A stretch of DNA of 64,000 nucleotides from Gerris lacustris (Eukaryota > Arthropoda > Insecta > Hemiptera > Gerridae), in assembly GCA_951217055.1 (NCBI GenBank), contig OX578277.1, positions 101,559,511 through 101,623,510 of the forward strand, read 5' to 3'. Positions within the stretch are counted from its first letter, which is position 1. Every line of letters starts with the position of its first letter. The notes under the pieces were generated by a model, which worked only from the letters and a program-made list of their open reading frames with translations, was not told the DNA's origin and did not search any database. Position numbers and translations under genes: made by a program. Of this stretch, positions 37,301 to 48,000 are shown one piece after another.

Positions 37301-40300
37301 TCGTTGGAAAAAAGTATAATCAAGGGGGGGAGGTCGCCACCCCCGCCCCCCTTTAATCCGCCACTGGATTCATTTTACTTATTCGGATCTTCTTCTCACT
37401 TGCGATGTAAAAGAAAACCTAAAATATTTCCATCCTCCACTGTCCAGTCCAATGACAGGGATCAATGCGTTGGAGGGACATTCTTCCCAGGGTTAAGGGT
37501 GTATGAGGTTCTTTTCCTTGCTCTTGGTTTTCTGCCTTCACATCTGGCTTCTAAGTCTCTTGCTAACTGTCCATTCTATTGACGTGTCCATGCCATTTAA
37601 GTTGGACATTCTCAAGCGTTCTCATTATAGTTATTTGCTGAATTCCCAAGCTCAGTTTTGTGTTTTGAAAACGTTCCGGTAAATCTATTTTGAATAAGAG
37701 AAAAACTACGTGCTAATAGAAAAAGGTAATTAAAATTATTAGAATAATTGAACGAAAATGATTACTTTATAATTGCCTGATGATGAATGATGATTTGTCT
37801 AATTGCAATATTAACGTATTTCTTATCCACACTTCTCAGCTGTTCAAGTGCCGCTAGGAGAACTTTGAGCTCAGAGTAAATGTATGAAAATATGTAAAAT
37901 TGAACACCGAGTACACCGAAGATAATGAATATGGTTGTTTGAACACATATAGATTGCCATAATAAGAATAATAAGTAAGGGGCCATACTTTCTATGCTGA
38001 AAGGCGCCTGAAAATATAAAATGACATCAAAAGCTATGTTTTCAGGTGTAGTTTGTTTCTTCAAAAATTTGATCATCTCAGGAGAGCTTTTTCACAATCC
38101 ATTGGTCTGCGGGAGATCTTTCAGAACCACATTTATTCAATTTTTATTAAAAGTTGCTCAGCTCAAAAATGGTGTCTTTCTTTAAGAGTTAAATTTCTCA
38201 ACAAAACTTTGTCATACAAAAATATTGATGTATGTACTTACATCCCTTACTCTCGTTTACTGTTTACTTAATTTATTTTTTAACATTTAGAAAAGTTAGC
38301 ATAGTGCGTAGGCTTCCGCGAGTTGACTCATAGTGCTTGATTTTCCTGTAAAACCCACGTCACCAAGGGCTTGAAGTTCGACGTTTTGCTTCCACTACTG
38401 GAAGCATCTTCGGAGTGTGTTGTTGCGTGATATTGAAGCAACAACAAGATATACTGACGACTGAAATGAAGAACGGTCCATTTATACTGGGTTTCTGGAA
38501 AGTAGATTGTACCAGAATTTCCCGGGATGTGGTTAATCCTGTGTCGGGATGATTTAATTAGGCAGGTGCTGTCTTCGTCGATGTTCCTTTGTAAAGTGGG
38601 AGGTGTTTAAGTTGGGAAGTGATTGTGGCACCGCCTCTTGCTTTCTGCATCGCCAGAGGAAATAAAGGGTAAATCAATCCTCTCTGGTTGTTTCTCGATC
38701 TGCTAGTCTTGGTTGAAATCCCCACCTGTTGGCTGTGAGGATAGGAAGATGAAACTCCTACACACCTACTAAATTGCTTCCCAGCATTGGATTTTCTTTG
38801 ATGGCAAACCTTTGGAATACCAATAGTTCCCTTAGAAGAGTTTAAGGAACAGCCTTTGAAGAGACTGCTGACTTTTTGTGAGTCTGTCAGTCTTTTTAGT
38901 TTAGAGTATAGAAGGATCAGGGAGAGAATTCTTCGTTTAACCTAGGTTTCCGGAGGATTATTAAAAAAAGAAAGCAAAAGATCACAGTTCAGCAATAGAT
39001 CAGCATTCTGAAGAAACCGGCTATCTCATCAAGTTTTAGGACATTCGTGCGTACTCGCATCTGTCAACAGATATCGCAGCAGGGTGGTATGTGAGGCTAT
39101 TGAAATAGAGAAACTAGAGATACACAATTTGAGAAACTAGAGATCTTTAACAGAGAGGATGGATTTACCCTTTCATGGACCTGGAAACCTCTAAGCACCT
39201 GAGCGATGCAGAAAGCAAGAGGCGGTGGTGCCACAGTCACTTTTGTCGCGACGCACCTCACCCCTGAAGATGCTTCCAGTGGTGGAAGCTAAACGTCCAA
39301 CTTCAACCTCTTCGTGACTCGCACTATACAGGAAAACTAAGCTGTGCAATGTATTGGGGTTAAATAATATATTTTAACCCGAGTAAAAGTTAAGAGATAA
39401 AATTGAAATCGAATAGGGACATAGATGGACCTTTGTCATAGATTTAATGAGAGAATATCCTTTGTGCTCAAGTTTTATTGTTGGAGAAAAACAGCACAGA
39501 TGAGCTCTTCTTATAGAGAGCGTATATTTTACTTCTCTCCGCAAGTTTTAATGTAACAATGTTGGTCCTTATTGTTTGCGTATGATTAGGAAATACAAAA
39601 ACAAAACAAAAAAACATCCACTTTACCCAACATGGAAAGAGAATGAAGAATTGATTATCACCCATGTATTTTTCCACCATTCCCAAGACTGCTAAGTTGA
39701 TATGAGTATATATAGTGATACCCCACAAGGATCTAACAGCTGTTCTATTCCAACCGGTTCTAGTCATTTGAATTTTCTCAACTTCTATCTCAGGAAACCA
39801 TTCACCGTAAGGAAATGTTGTTCTCATTTCTGTAATATACAAAAATACCCCAAAAAATGATGTTTAAAACAAAAATATAGTTGATACTGTAAAAATTAAA
39901 AGTATATTTAAAAAGAAACACCACTATTCCCTGATGTCTGTGGCGAATTTCTATCTTGGAATTTTTTAAATCGGAGACAAAACATTTTAGTTTTTTAGAA
40001 TCATCAAATAGCTTCCGATACCTTATGTGAGCTCGATGGACAAGTGAGGAAAAATGAAATTAGATTGTAAAAGAGCAACACATCCGGGAGCTAAGGTGAA
40101 CTCGACGGAGGCGGGTGAGCCGGGTTGAACGGTGCCCATCTGGGGAGATGGCTGCTTCTGGGGGGCCTTGGGGGGCGTGGGGTGGTCGGCAGTCATGGCT
40201 GGTCAAAAGCCTAAGGTCAGCACCGGCATCGATGGACTGCAACCTTCCTCCCTCAGACAGGTGCTGAGAAACCAGGAGGATAAAAGGGGTGATGGAGGAG

Positions 40301-41737
40301 GGTCCTCCTCTACATGACACTAGGGGAATTTTAGTGATGCAATGGAGGAGGACCGACTAACGAATTCCGGCGCAAATGCGGAAGATTTATCGGCTATTGG
40401 AGGAAGGGGGTGGTTTAGTTGGTAGGGTTGTTTTACAATCACCAGCGAATCCGACACTCTACATGCGTTAATTCGTATGTGGATTAGGGTGTAAAAAGTC
40501 TTCCACCCCCAGCCAAAATAAATAAATAACATAATTTAAGTATACGTGATAGGATGCGAGGAAGGTATGTGCCACACTGATTGGCATACTATTCTAATTA
40601 TATCAAAATTGTATTGTTTATTTACATGAGTAACATTCCCAATTAAGCAAAATTTAAATAATGCAGATGGTGTAAATTAACAAAGGTGTCATCTGTGGGC
40701 TAAATTCGAAAAACCATCCAATATTTTGCAAATCGGATGAGTCCTTCTAAAGATAAAAGTGTTAATGACAGCAAATGTGCGCATGTAGAAGAAAAACCTA
40801 TGGGACCAGAAAATTGAAACGTATGTGGGACCATCAACCAACAATATGCTAATTATGACCTACCATCCTAATTTCATCACAATCGGACAAAAAGTTTTTT
40901 AAGGTATCTTGGTGCCACACTGATTGGCAGACTATTTTGTTTTTCTACATGAATAAAAGTACCAATTTAGGAACATTTAATGAACGCAGAAATCTGTGGA
41001 CTCTGTCTATTTCGAAAAACCATCTACAAATTTTGAAAAAAAAATTGGATGAGTCCTTAAAGATATAGGTCGGGTCAGGTGTTAATAAAAAAATGTTTGT
41101 GCGCATCTGGAAGAAAAACTAATGGGCCCATGAAACTTATATGTGGGACCAACAATAAGCTAATTATGACCTACCATCCAAATTTCATTATAATCGGATG
41201 TTTTTAAGATATCTTGGTCAGCACAAATTTTGAACGGCAGAGAGACTTGCTGACAGATACAAGACCATAAATGTTATGAAGTCTGAAATGGATTTTTGTC
41301 TGGGAAATTTTGAAATTGGAGAAACTGAACTAAAGAACGAGCACAATGCATTTACCTTCGGTAAGCTCGCGGAAGCAAAAATATAATATAATGATATATG
41401 ATAATATTTATAATGTAAATAAAAATGCAGTAAATTTCTTACCTTGAACAAGATTTTCTATGATATCTCTGTTTTTACGGTAATTATAAACAAGTATGAC
41501 TACATCAAACATCAGAATCCAATGATGTGCAGCATTGGCCAACTTATCGATTTCATACATGTAGATGTACAAAGAGTATATCAGAGCAATGGAGCTAGAT
41601 GCATTGAAGATTGTAGCTATAAAATGCAAAGGATTGACCCATCTTACAGTAGTATCAGTGTAAACACATGCAACCTTAAGAAAAATTATACCCTTTTCAA
41701 GCCAATCATCGGTCTTTAATTTTCGCCTTCCTTGCAT
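31319..41737 (-). CDS. Odorant receptor B (7tm_6), complete, 7 exons, 381 aa
   Basis: This is a tandem paralogue of receptor A with the same expected role as an odorant-gated receptor subunit. Exons are 41737-41443, 39829-39627, 38007-37766, 34681-34582, 34398-34300, 32303-32148 and 31369-31319. Exon lengths equal those of A except exon 3, which is one codon shorter. All intron phases agree. Start: ATG at 41737; the frame continues upstream only to a TTG. The C-terminal family block is intact (TDWM, RPLSYSSLTGHELNLSMY, AAYSYFNMM). The two paralogues match at 29 of 33 residues in exon 5 and 26 of 33 in exon 4. No stop, frameshift or broken splice site was seen. Introns hold a piggyBac-type element, a hAT element and two inverted-repeat pairs. 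Confidence 0.93.
31738..31839. repeat. Hairpin with TCTGCGCATGCCCAGTCT arms
   Basis: AGGAAACGAGCCGAGCATTG ... CTGCGCATGCCCAGTCT and its inverse, with a short GC-rich loop. The flank 31540-31700 is a dispersed repeat shared with 61495-61690. It lies in intron 6 of receptor B. Confidence 0.85.
32148..32303 (-). CDS. Receptor B, exon 6
   Basis: 156 nt after acceptor TTTCAG. It contains TDWMSMDISSIR and ERGFRPLSYSSLTG, ends MYMN, donor GTGAGT. Confidence 0.93.
32310..32830. repeat. Dispersed repeat shared with 59115-59900
   Basis: The TTATCTCCAGTAGGGAGAAAA flank and the quasi-palindromic GAGTAAAGTG(C)CATTATTCCC ... GGAATAATGGC core occur here and, rearranged, at 59115-59900. Confidence 0.65.
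33201..33804. mobile_element. piggyBac-type element, TTAA-flanked
   Basis: Ends CCTTCGGGCGGGCGCG and CGCGCCCGCCCGAAGG are flanked by TTAA at 33197-33200 and 33805-33808. A subterminal GGCGGCATTTACACCGC and inverse lie inside. There is no transposase. It stands out as GC-rich at its ends in AT-rich DNA. Confidence 0.85.
34300..34398 (-). CDS. Receptor B, exon 5
   Basis: 99 nt between acceptor TTTCAG and donor GTAAAA. It reads DNTSVKIKFLGIML, then SCRLSQDISDA. Confidence 0.93.
34582..34681 (-). CDS. Receptor B, exon 4
   Basis: 100 nt between acceptor GTACAG and donor GTGAGT. It reads SFGESHKFLGLMNLL, then GVAVMTITGFALIS. Confidence 0.93.
34970..35945. mobile_element. Inverted-repeat element with hammerhead-like modules at both ends
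   Basis: The arms 34970-35055 and 35835-35945 are inverse (TTTTAGGCATGAAGATGACC ... TCGAAATATAGCCGTATT). Each arm holds a GAAGAT-GACC-loop-GGTC/GATC-GAAATATA module enclosed by GGC/GCC. The interior includes a poly-G run at about 35455. Confidence 0.7.
35855..35895 (+). ncRNA. Hammerhead-like module in the right arm
   Basis: GGC, ATGAAGA (first core base changed), extra T, GACC-ATGTAA-GGTC hairpin, GAAA, TAT, A, then GCC. The inverse copy is at 34996-35033 on the minus strand. Confidence 0.4.
36233..37366. mobile_element. hAT-type element, 8-bp duplication GATTCATT
   Basis: CAGTGGCGGATTAAGG to CCTTTAATCCGCCACTG, flanked by exact GATTCATT at 36225-36232 and 37367-37374. A copy of the dispersed repeat (36795-36990) lies inside it. 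No transposase is seen. Confidence 0.93.
36795..36990. repeat. Dispersed repeat, copy 3
   Basis: It matches 7346-7640 and 29540-29760 and is nested inside the hAT element. Confidence 0.65.
37766..38007 (-). CDS. Receptor B, exon 3
   Basis: 242 nt after acceptor TTTCAG. It starts APFSIESMAP, contains CVQTTIFIIFG, ends HHQAII plus two bases, donor GTAATC. Confidence 0.93.
38330..39345. mobile_element. Inverted-repeat element of ~1 kb
   Basis: The arms at 38330-38530 and 39140-39345 are inverse (CTTCCA-loop-TGGAAGCATCTTC and the GTGGCACC-CGCCTCTTGCTTTC segment). Each arm contains a GAAGAT-GCTTCCA-loop-TGGAAGC-(T/A)AAACGTC module related to the hammerhead-like motif, but with the conserved G lost. 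Confidence 0.7.
39627..39829 (-). CDS. Receptor B, exon 2
   Basis: 203 nt after acceptor TTACAG. It starts with AA (completing Glu), then MRTTFPYGEWFPEIEVEK, and ends FPCW before GTAAAG. Confidence 0.93.
40070..40530 (+). mobile_element. Retroposon 3' fragment (LINE or SINE)
   Basis: GC-rich sequence unlike its surroundings ends at CTTCCACCCCCAGCC followed by AAATAAATAAATAA, a typical retroposon tail. GGTTTAGTTGGTAGGG near 40420 resembles a tRNA A-box. Short open frames on either strand match nothing I recognise. Confidence 0.45.
40570..41215. repeat. Direct duplication, ~300-bp units
   Basis: GTGCCACACTGATTGGCA opens two similar units (40570-40890 and 40912-41215). Both contain GAAAAACCATC and CGGATGAGTCCTT and end near TATGACCTACCATCC. 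A related single unit is near 22360-22470. Confidence 0.7.
41443..41737 (-). CDS. Receptor B, exon 1
   Basis: 295 nt: starts MQGRRKLKTDDWLEKG, ends NRDIIENLVQ plus one base, donor GTAAGA. Confidence 0.92.
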
Positions 41738-43129
41738 CTTATATTCGATATCCAAATTCAATAAAGTATGTCGCTAACAACTTATAAGTACTCTGTAATA
41801 AATTGTATTATATAAAGTGTGCTTACAGCCACAAATAATGAAAATCACTATTTAGAATGTTTCATAAAAGAGAGACAATTTGTAAGTATATATAAAGGCA
41901 CGCTATCGTATTACACGCAGTGATTTACAGAACAAGCAATACAAATTTTCCACAAATGTGAAAAAAAAAAAAAAAAAAAAAAATCAAAGTTCTAAACAAT
42001 TATTCTTTCAGGTTAGATAAGTTAGCAGCAAAAGTTACTTTTTTTTAAATCAAATATTGACTTCAAACTTAATACTTTATATATGGAGTACATTCAACTT
42101 ATATATCGATATCTATTACAGAAAATTCCAACTATTGTCAGATAAAATTAATATTTATCTAATACAAATATCCAACTACTATTATACATCGCAATTATTT
42201 CTTTTTGTATTCGAATGTATATGCTATAATATGATTTTTCTAAAGTTGAAAATATATACTAATCCTGGAGGAAATATTCTATTATACATGAATGTTCAAG
42301 TAAGTTTTTCTTTATTAATTCTTTAGTTCCAGTAATATTTTACAAAAGTTAGCAACTATACATTTTTACTATTCTAATATGGGTAAATACTATAAAGTTT
42401 CTGTCACTACCATATAATAATTCACCCTTAAACGACAAAAATAATAATTTAGCAATAAATTACACATGAAAAACTAGAAGGGTCTTTTACTTTTGTAGCA
42501 AATGGTGATAAACAGATTTTTTTCTTTTTTTTCTATACATCAAGAGCTAGGATAAAAACGCCACAATAAATAACTTAAGTGTATCGATATAGTTATTTCT
42601 ATTTTGTTTGACCCCTTAAAAATGATAAATCTTCCTTTTTACTTTCTCATATAAAGGGAAAGTATTGCGATGGCGCGAAAATTCGATTTTGATGGATTTA
42701 CACGTTTTGAAGTCCTCTGAGTCCAAAAAAATAGTTTTTAAATAATGTCTGTCGTCTCTCATCTATCTGTGCAGACACCTGGAACGTAAACTATACTGGG
42801 CCAATTTTGACGAAATTTGGCATACATGTGCAGAAAAATCATACCCCGAGGCGAAATCGAAAAATGAATTCTAGCTAACATAAATTTGGGGGCACTAACT
42901 CTGAAAAAATATTTCTCGAAAACTGTTCCGACGTTTTTGAATAAAAAATTCTGCACTGTAGGTAGCGAGGTTTCTGGACATGTAAGTTTGGCAAATTTAA
43001 TTGGAATCGGATCAATGGAATTTTTGCTCTATTACAATACTTTACCTTCATAATAATATAAACTGCGTATTTGAGAATGTAAAAAAAAATAAAGAATTCT
43101 CCATTCTAGACGGGATTCAAACAGGTTTA

Positions 43130-43950
43130 CCTCGGCAAAATGTTCAAAAACTGTCGAGAAATACGGCTGGACGTTCAAGAGCGCAGTGTTTGACAAAAAA
43201 ATTCGGTCTCGACCAATTTGCTTTAAAATGTTTGCGGAAACAGTCGAACAGCCCTATACACCATCAAAATTATTGTGCAAATCATCTCGGTTTTGACTCA
43301 TTAGTTTCCAAAGGTTTGCGCAAACAGTAAAAACAGCCCCATATACGGGCAGCATGATGTTTGTGCAAACCTTTTTTTCTTTTTTTTTGCGCTAAATGTT
43401 TGCGCAAACCTGATGTCGGGCAAATTTAGGCCATATAGTCAAACATCATGTTTGCGCAAACATCACATAGCCCCATACACGGTCAAAATATTGCAAAAAC
43501 ACTTTGACCGTGTATAGGGCTGTTTGATGTTTGCGCAAACATGATGTGTAACGTGTATGGCCTAAATTTGCCCGATATCAGGTTTGCGCAAACATGATGT
43601 GTAACGTGTATGGCCTAAATTTGCCCGATATCAGGTTTGCGCAAACATGATGTGTAACGTGTATGGCCTAAATTTGCCCGATATCAGGTTTGCGCAAACA
43701 TGATGTGTAACGTGTATGGCCTAAATTTGCCCGATATCAGGTTTGCGCAAACATGATGTGTAACGTGTATGGCCTAAATTTGCCCGATATCAGGTTTGCG
43801 CAAACATGATGTGTAACGTGTATGGCCTAAATTTGCCCGATATCAGGTTTGCGCAAACATGATGTGTAACGTGTATGGCCTAAATTTGCCCGATATCAGG
43901 TTTGCGCAAACATGATGTCTGATCGTGTATGGGGGCCTTTAAATGGTATT
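43130..43950. repeat. Palindrome-rich region built on TTTGCGCAAA
   Basis: The palindrome GTTTGCGCAAAC occurs repeatedly in both orientations. An inverse copy of the 53-bp unit (GTCGGGCAAATTTAGGCCATA) at 43414-43440 faces the tandem array at 43542-43912. GACCGTGTATAGGGCTGTTT and its inverse form another inverted pair. Confidence 0.85.
43542..43912. repeat. Tandem array, 7 x 53 bp
   Basis: Seven units, essentially identical, of TGATGTGTAACGTGTATGGC, CTAAATTTGCCCGATATCAG and GTTTGCGCAAACA. The eighth, partial unit diverges (TGATGTCTGATCGTG). Confidence 0.97.
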
Positions 43951-44574
43951 CAGTTTGCAACTCGGTGGTGTATTTTATTAAAAAGGACTCTACATGACAG
44001 AAATAGAACATCACTAGCGCTCTTCTCAGATTGCCATATCTCTTTTTGTTGACCTTTAGTTATTGCCCTTTCCCTACGATTTTATCTCCCTTTAAGAACA
44101 AGTGGTGAGGAAAAAAATTGACAACCAAAATATTACACAATATTCTGAATAGCGCAAAACAATGATCACTTCCCCTGGTTTTCTTAGATTTTATAGTTCT
44201 GCTAGATTAGTATTCACATTGACTAAACTTCTAATATCGACTGCAGGCAAATGAAATATCTTTTTACATGCTTCAAGAAATGGCAAGTGTTTTTTTTTTT
44301 TGTCGTATTTAGGTAATTTAATTATATTCACTATATTTTATTATTATATTTATATTTTATTAAAGTAACAACTTTGAATTTGCTCGTTGATTTAAATTTA
44401 TCCATCAGTTTGACCGCCAAAGATTGCTGCCTTGCGGTTAGTGTATATTGAAATGAAGCCTCTGTACAGGATGTCAGGATGACAAATAACTTGTTTAAAT
44501 TGTCATCTTGACATTAATTTAATTATATTTAAAAGAAATTATTATTAGATGTTAAACTTATAACAGTGTACAAC

Positions 44575-44780
44575 TCACGAACAATCTCTAGCGACTGCCA
44601 TTATGACTGCTCCAGGAGCTGGCGGCTACAATCACTCAGTGATCGACGCTAGCGACTCCAGAGATTATCACTAAGGTCGCTTAGCTAGGAAAACGGTAAC
44701 ATGCAAACTCATAAGAGTAGTCCTCAGCGATAGTCTCTGAGCGACTATCGCTTCAGTCGCGTCTACGAAAACGTACCTTC
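44575..44780. repeat. Quasi-palindromic repeat with TAGCGACT words
   Basis: CTAGCGACTCCAGAGATTATC, GATAGTCTCTGAGCGACTATC and GCTTCAGTCGCG recur in both orientations, ending GAAAACGTACC. It lies just downstream of the gustatory receptor stop. Confidence 0.55.
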
Positions 44781-44965
44781 AGCACAAAAATTCAGATTCG
44801 AGATTGCAATTTTTTTACTGGCCCATGATGTTTTTAACGGCAGAATAACCTATACCAATCAATCACCACGATTAATTATTCGGCTTTTAAAGGATTAAAA
44901 ATATAACGTTTAAAATATATTTGGACACATTTTATTATAATAATTCAGTATTATAATGCTAAGAT

Positions 44966-45076
44966 TTACGACAGTGCTGTCGTTGTTTCATTGGAATTAT
45001 CATGCGTCTGCTTCATTTTTCCATAGCCGCTGAACTGAATCAATACGATCAAATATGTAATTACGTTCGAAACAAA
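44966..45076 (-). CDS. Gustatory receptor D, terminal exon
   Basis: Acceptor TTTCAG, then FVSNVITYLIVLIQFSGYGK and a polar tail ending TTTALS, TAA. It carries the TYLIVLIQF family signature. Confidence 0.95.
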   Translation of the reverse strand, partial: FVSNVITYLIVLIQFSGYGKMKQTHDNSNETTTALS

Positions 45077-48000
45077 CTGAAAATTAAAGGATATTTAATT
45101 ATTTATTAATAATCATCAATAAACAATAAATTAAAATTTTTAATTAAGTGCAAATAATAAAAATAAAAAAGTATATTAGTGGTTACAAAGAACTTACATT
45201 AGTTAATAGACTTTTATCTAATGTGACAAAATCTCCCACTTTTATAACAGGGGGTACCAGCTGTAAACACTGGAGAAAATACTCTATCTGAAAATGATAA
45301 TGATTACTATTATACTTATAATTATAAGTATAATAGTATAATAAGAAGCGAGTTCAAGGGAGCTTCTTACATTAAAAAAAAAAAAATATGCATTCTCTCT
45401 GTCTGTTAGTAACGCTAATGTGTCCGACAATAACTGTAGTAAAAGTTGACCGGTTCAGTTGAAATTTTGTGTACATGTTCCTTTTACTAATGCTAAGGCT
45501 ACGTTCGTTATCCGTCTGAGTTCGCGCGCAACGCTCGCGTAAACGTGAGCTTGAAATGTAAAATAGGAATATTAAGAAAAAAGTTAATAATGATGAGTTG
45601 ATAGTTAAAGAGGATAATTGTAGTAAAAAGCCGTGTAGTGAGGAGACAGGATTATTTCTTTACCCGCACGACCCGGCCAACTCCATTATTAAACTATTAT
45701 ATAAATAATCACTTTTTTCTGTATTTATATTTATATTTATATCAATTTTTCTGTATTTATAATTTAAATCTAACAATCGTAGATAAAGTAAGGTACGCAA
45801 CTCGTGGGAAAACGGCATTTTGCATTGCTCGTGTGGTTTTACTACCCGCGCTGTCGCTCGGGTGTAAACTCCACACTCGCATGCAAAATGCTACTTTCCG
45901 CACTCGACGCGTAATGTACTATTACATGCATGTTTCAATAGTGCATTATAGATTATTCAAGTGAAGTTTTATTAAAATTGATACTTTAGTTTAGCACGTT
46001 AGATATTGGTGAAAACGATGCGTTCACTATTTTAAATGTTTAGGCCCGCTTTATTAGTTTTAGCGATCTTTAACGCGGTGTCGCTGTTGTTGTTACTAAA
46101 AAATTTTATTTCAAATAATGTTTGTCTCGACGAATAGTTTTTTTTTTTTTTTTTTTTTTTATCTATTTATTTCCACCAAAACATAAAATGATACAAAAAT
46201 AAATAAATTAATAAAATATAAAAGTATTAATAACAAAATAAACAATTTGTGATAAGTTCAGTAAAATTAGTTGTCATACTGGTGATAAATCATTAGTTAA
46301 AATATTAAGTAATTGGTGAGGACCCTCAGTAAGTGTCAAAGCACTTAGAGCGAGGGCCCTGTCTCGAGTTTTATATTATTAGCAAATTAACTGTGTTTAA
46401 TCATAAGAAACATGTTATCATAAAAAATAAAAATAAATAAATAAATAAAAAAAATAAAAATAAATAAATAAATAAATAAATAAAACAAAATAAAAGAAAG
46501 ACACTATACTATTTATTAATTAAGGTATAGAAATATTTTTTAACCTCTTTTTTAAAATGTTTGAAATTATCAATATTTTTAAGTGATTTTGGTAGGAGAT
46601 TGTAGAAAACAGGCCCTAAATAAGACGGATGTCTTTGTTTTCTCTCTGTTCGACAACAAGGTGTGGGTACATATCCAGAAGTTTGTGATCTTGTTTTATA
46701 ATTATGTTGTACAGTCAGTCTTGTCTGGTTTTGGAAGAAATTAAGTAAAACTGCATTTTTATATAATAAATCTAGAGGTAAAACATTAAACTCATCAAAG
46801 GTCAAAACTGAAGGATATACTCTTGGTTTTTTTAAACATATTTTTATAATTCGTTCTTGAATTATTCTTACTTGTTCTAGATCAGATTGAGCAGAACTTC
46901 CTCACGCTATTAAACCATAATTTAAAATAGATTCTGTAAAAGCATGGTAAAGTAGTTTTAAAACAGATTTATTAGCGAACTGTCTTACTGTAATGAAAGT
47001 ATGTATTGTCATTCTTACTCTTTTAAGTACCCAGTCAATCTGTTCTTTCCAGTTCAAGTGGCAGTCTATTATAACTCCTAAGTATTTAGTACTCCGTATT
47101 CTGTCAATCGTTGTGTTACATGAGCAATTGTCTAATTGTTTTGTATTATCACTTACAGTACGACCAGTAATTGAAAGTAAATTGTATGTTAATATGGTTT
47201 TACAGTCAGTGTCATGTATTTTCAAATTTCTAAAATCTAGTGGCTGTCCATCTAGATGAAGTTAGAACTTTTCCCTGATGTCCTATAAGTCTAATTTAGA
47301 TTTTTCTCGCGAGCGTTGCGGGTGAACGCTTGGGCGGATAACGAACGATGTCTAAGAAACCTTCCTGTCCATTAGTAAAATGAACATGTGTTCCAAATTA
47401 CACCAAAATCAATCAACTTTTACTCAAATTATCGTCGTACGTTTCCGACACAGACACAGACAGGATGCATGGTTTGTTGAATGTTGAATGTAAGAAGCTC
47501 GCTTGCACACACTTGCGAAGCCTAGTTTAACTTGATTAAGCAAACATAATTAAATTATATTTACCTCCTTGCTCTGTCGGGCATTTAAATGGGAAAGGTC
47601 CTCCGAAAGTAATCGATGTGCGAACGTTAAACCAATCTGCAAACAAATACACAATATGAGGGGAAAGTAATCTTACAATGGATCTTAATTATAGACATAG
47701 TACATAATTTGAGATTTTAGAATATGGTCTTTATCAAATTCAAACCTCTGCAATCAACCGATAATTCTTGACTTCTATTATTTCTGTCTTTTATAAAATC
47801 CATTTAAACCGAACTAAGCAGTTGAACTTAAACGAGGCCCCTGGCATAACAATATATTGTGCTAAATTTTAAACTAGTAAAGAATTAACCAAATTCTTCA
47901 GGCTCATGATGATACCACGATCTATCAATATTAATTAAATACATTTAAAATAGAAATAATACGCCAGCCCAAACCAAACAGTAGGGATGGGGTGTACCAG

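Larger units (their letters stand above)
41738..44965. other. Intergenic, between receptor B and gustatory receptor D
   Basis: No host gene is supported. A plus-strand open frame at 42057-42326 ends near a GTAAGT but has no family signal. The right half is the palindromic/tandem region at 43130-43950 and a second quasi-palindromic repeat at 44575-44780. Confidence 0.55.
45361..47495. mobile_element. Large inverted-repeat element split by a LINE
   Basis: The ends AGCTTCTTACATT ... and inverse, with arms of about 170 bp (CGTTCGTTATCC and CGCAACGCTCGCG are shared in inverse), bound the element. The body is interrupted by the LINE at 46139-47256 and contains the quasi-palindromic MITE at 45770-45925. 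Without the LINE it would be about 1 kb, comparable to the partial copies at 14270 and 27290. Confidence 0.75.

Noticed and set aside
40060..40320. GC-rich open frames on both strands
   Set aside because: They lie in a retroposon-like fragment ending in an AAATAAATAA tail, and show no protein similarity I can name.
42057..42326. Plus-strand 89-codon frame ending near a GTAAGT, with a TATATAAA about 170 bp upstream
   Set aside because: Hydrophobic and AT-rich but with no recognisable family; the promoter-like pair is not convincing without expression data.
43542..43912. CRISPR-like regular array
   Set aside because: The units are identical throughout with no unique spacers, and the context is a eukaryotic transposon-rich region.
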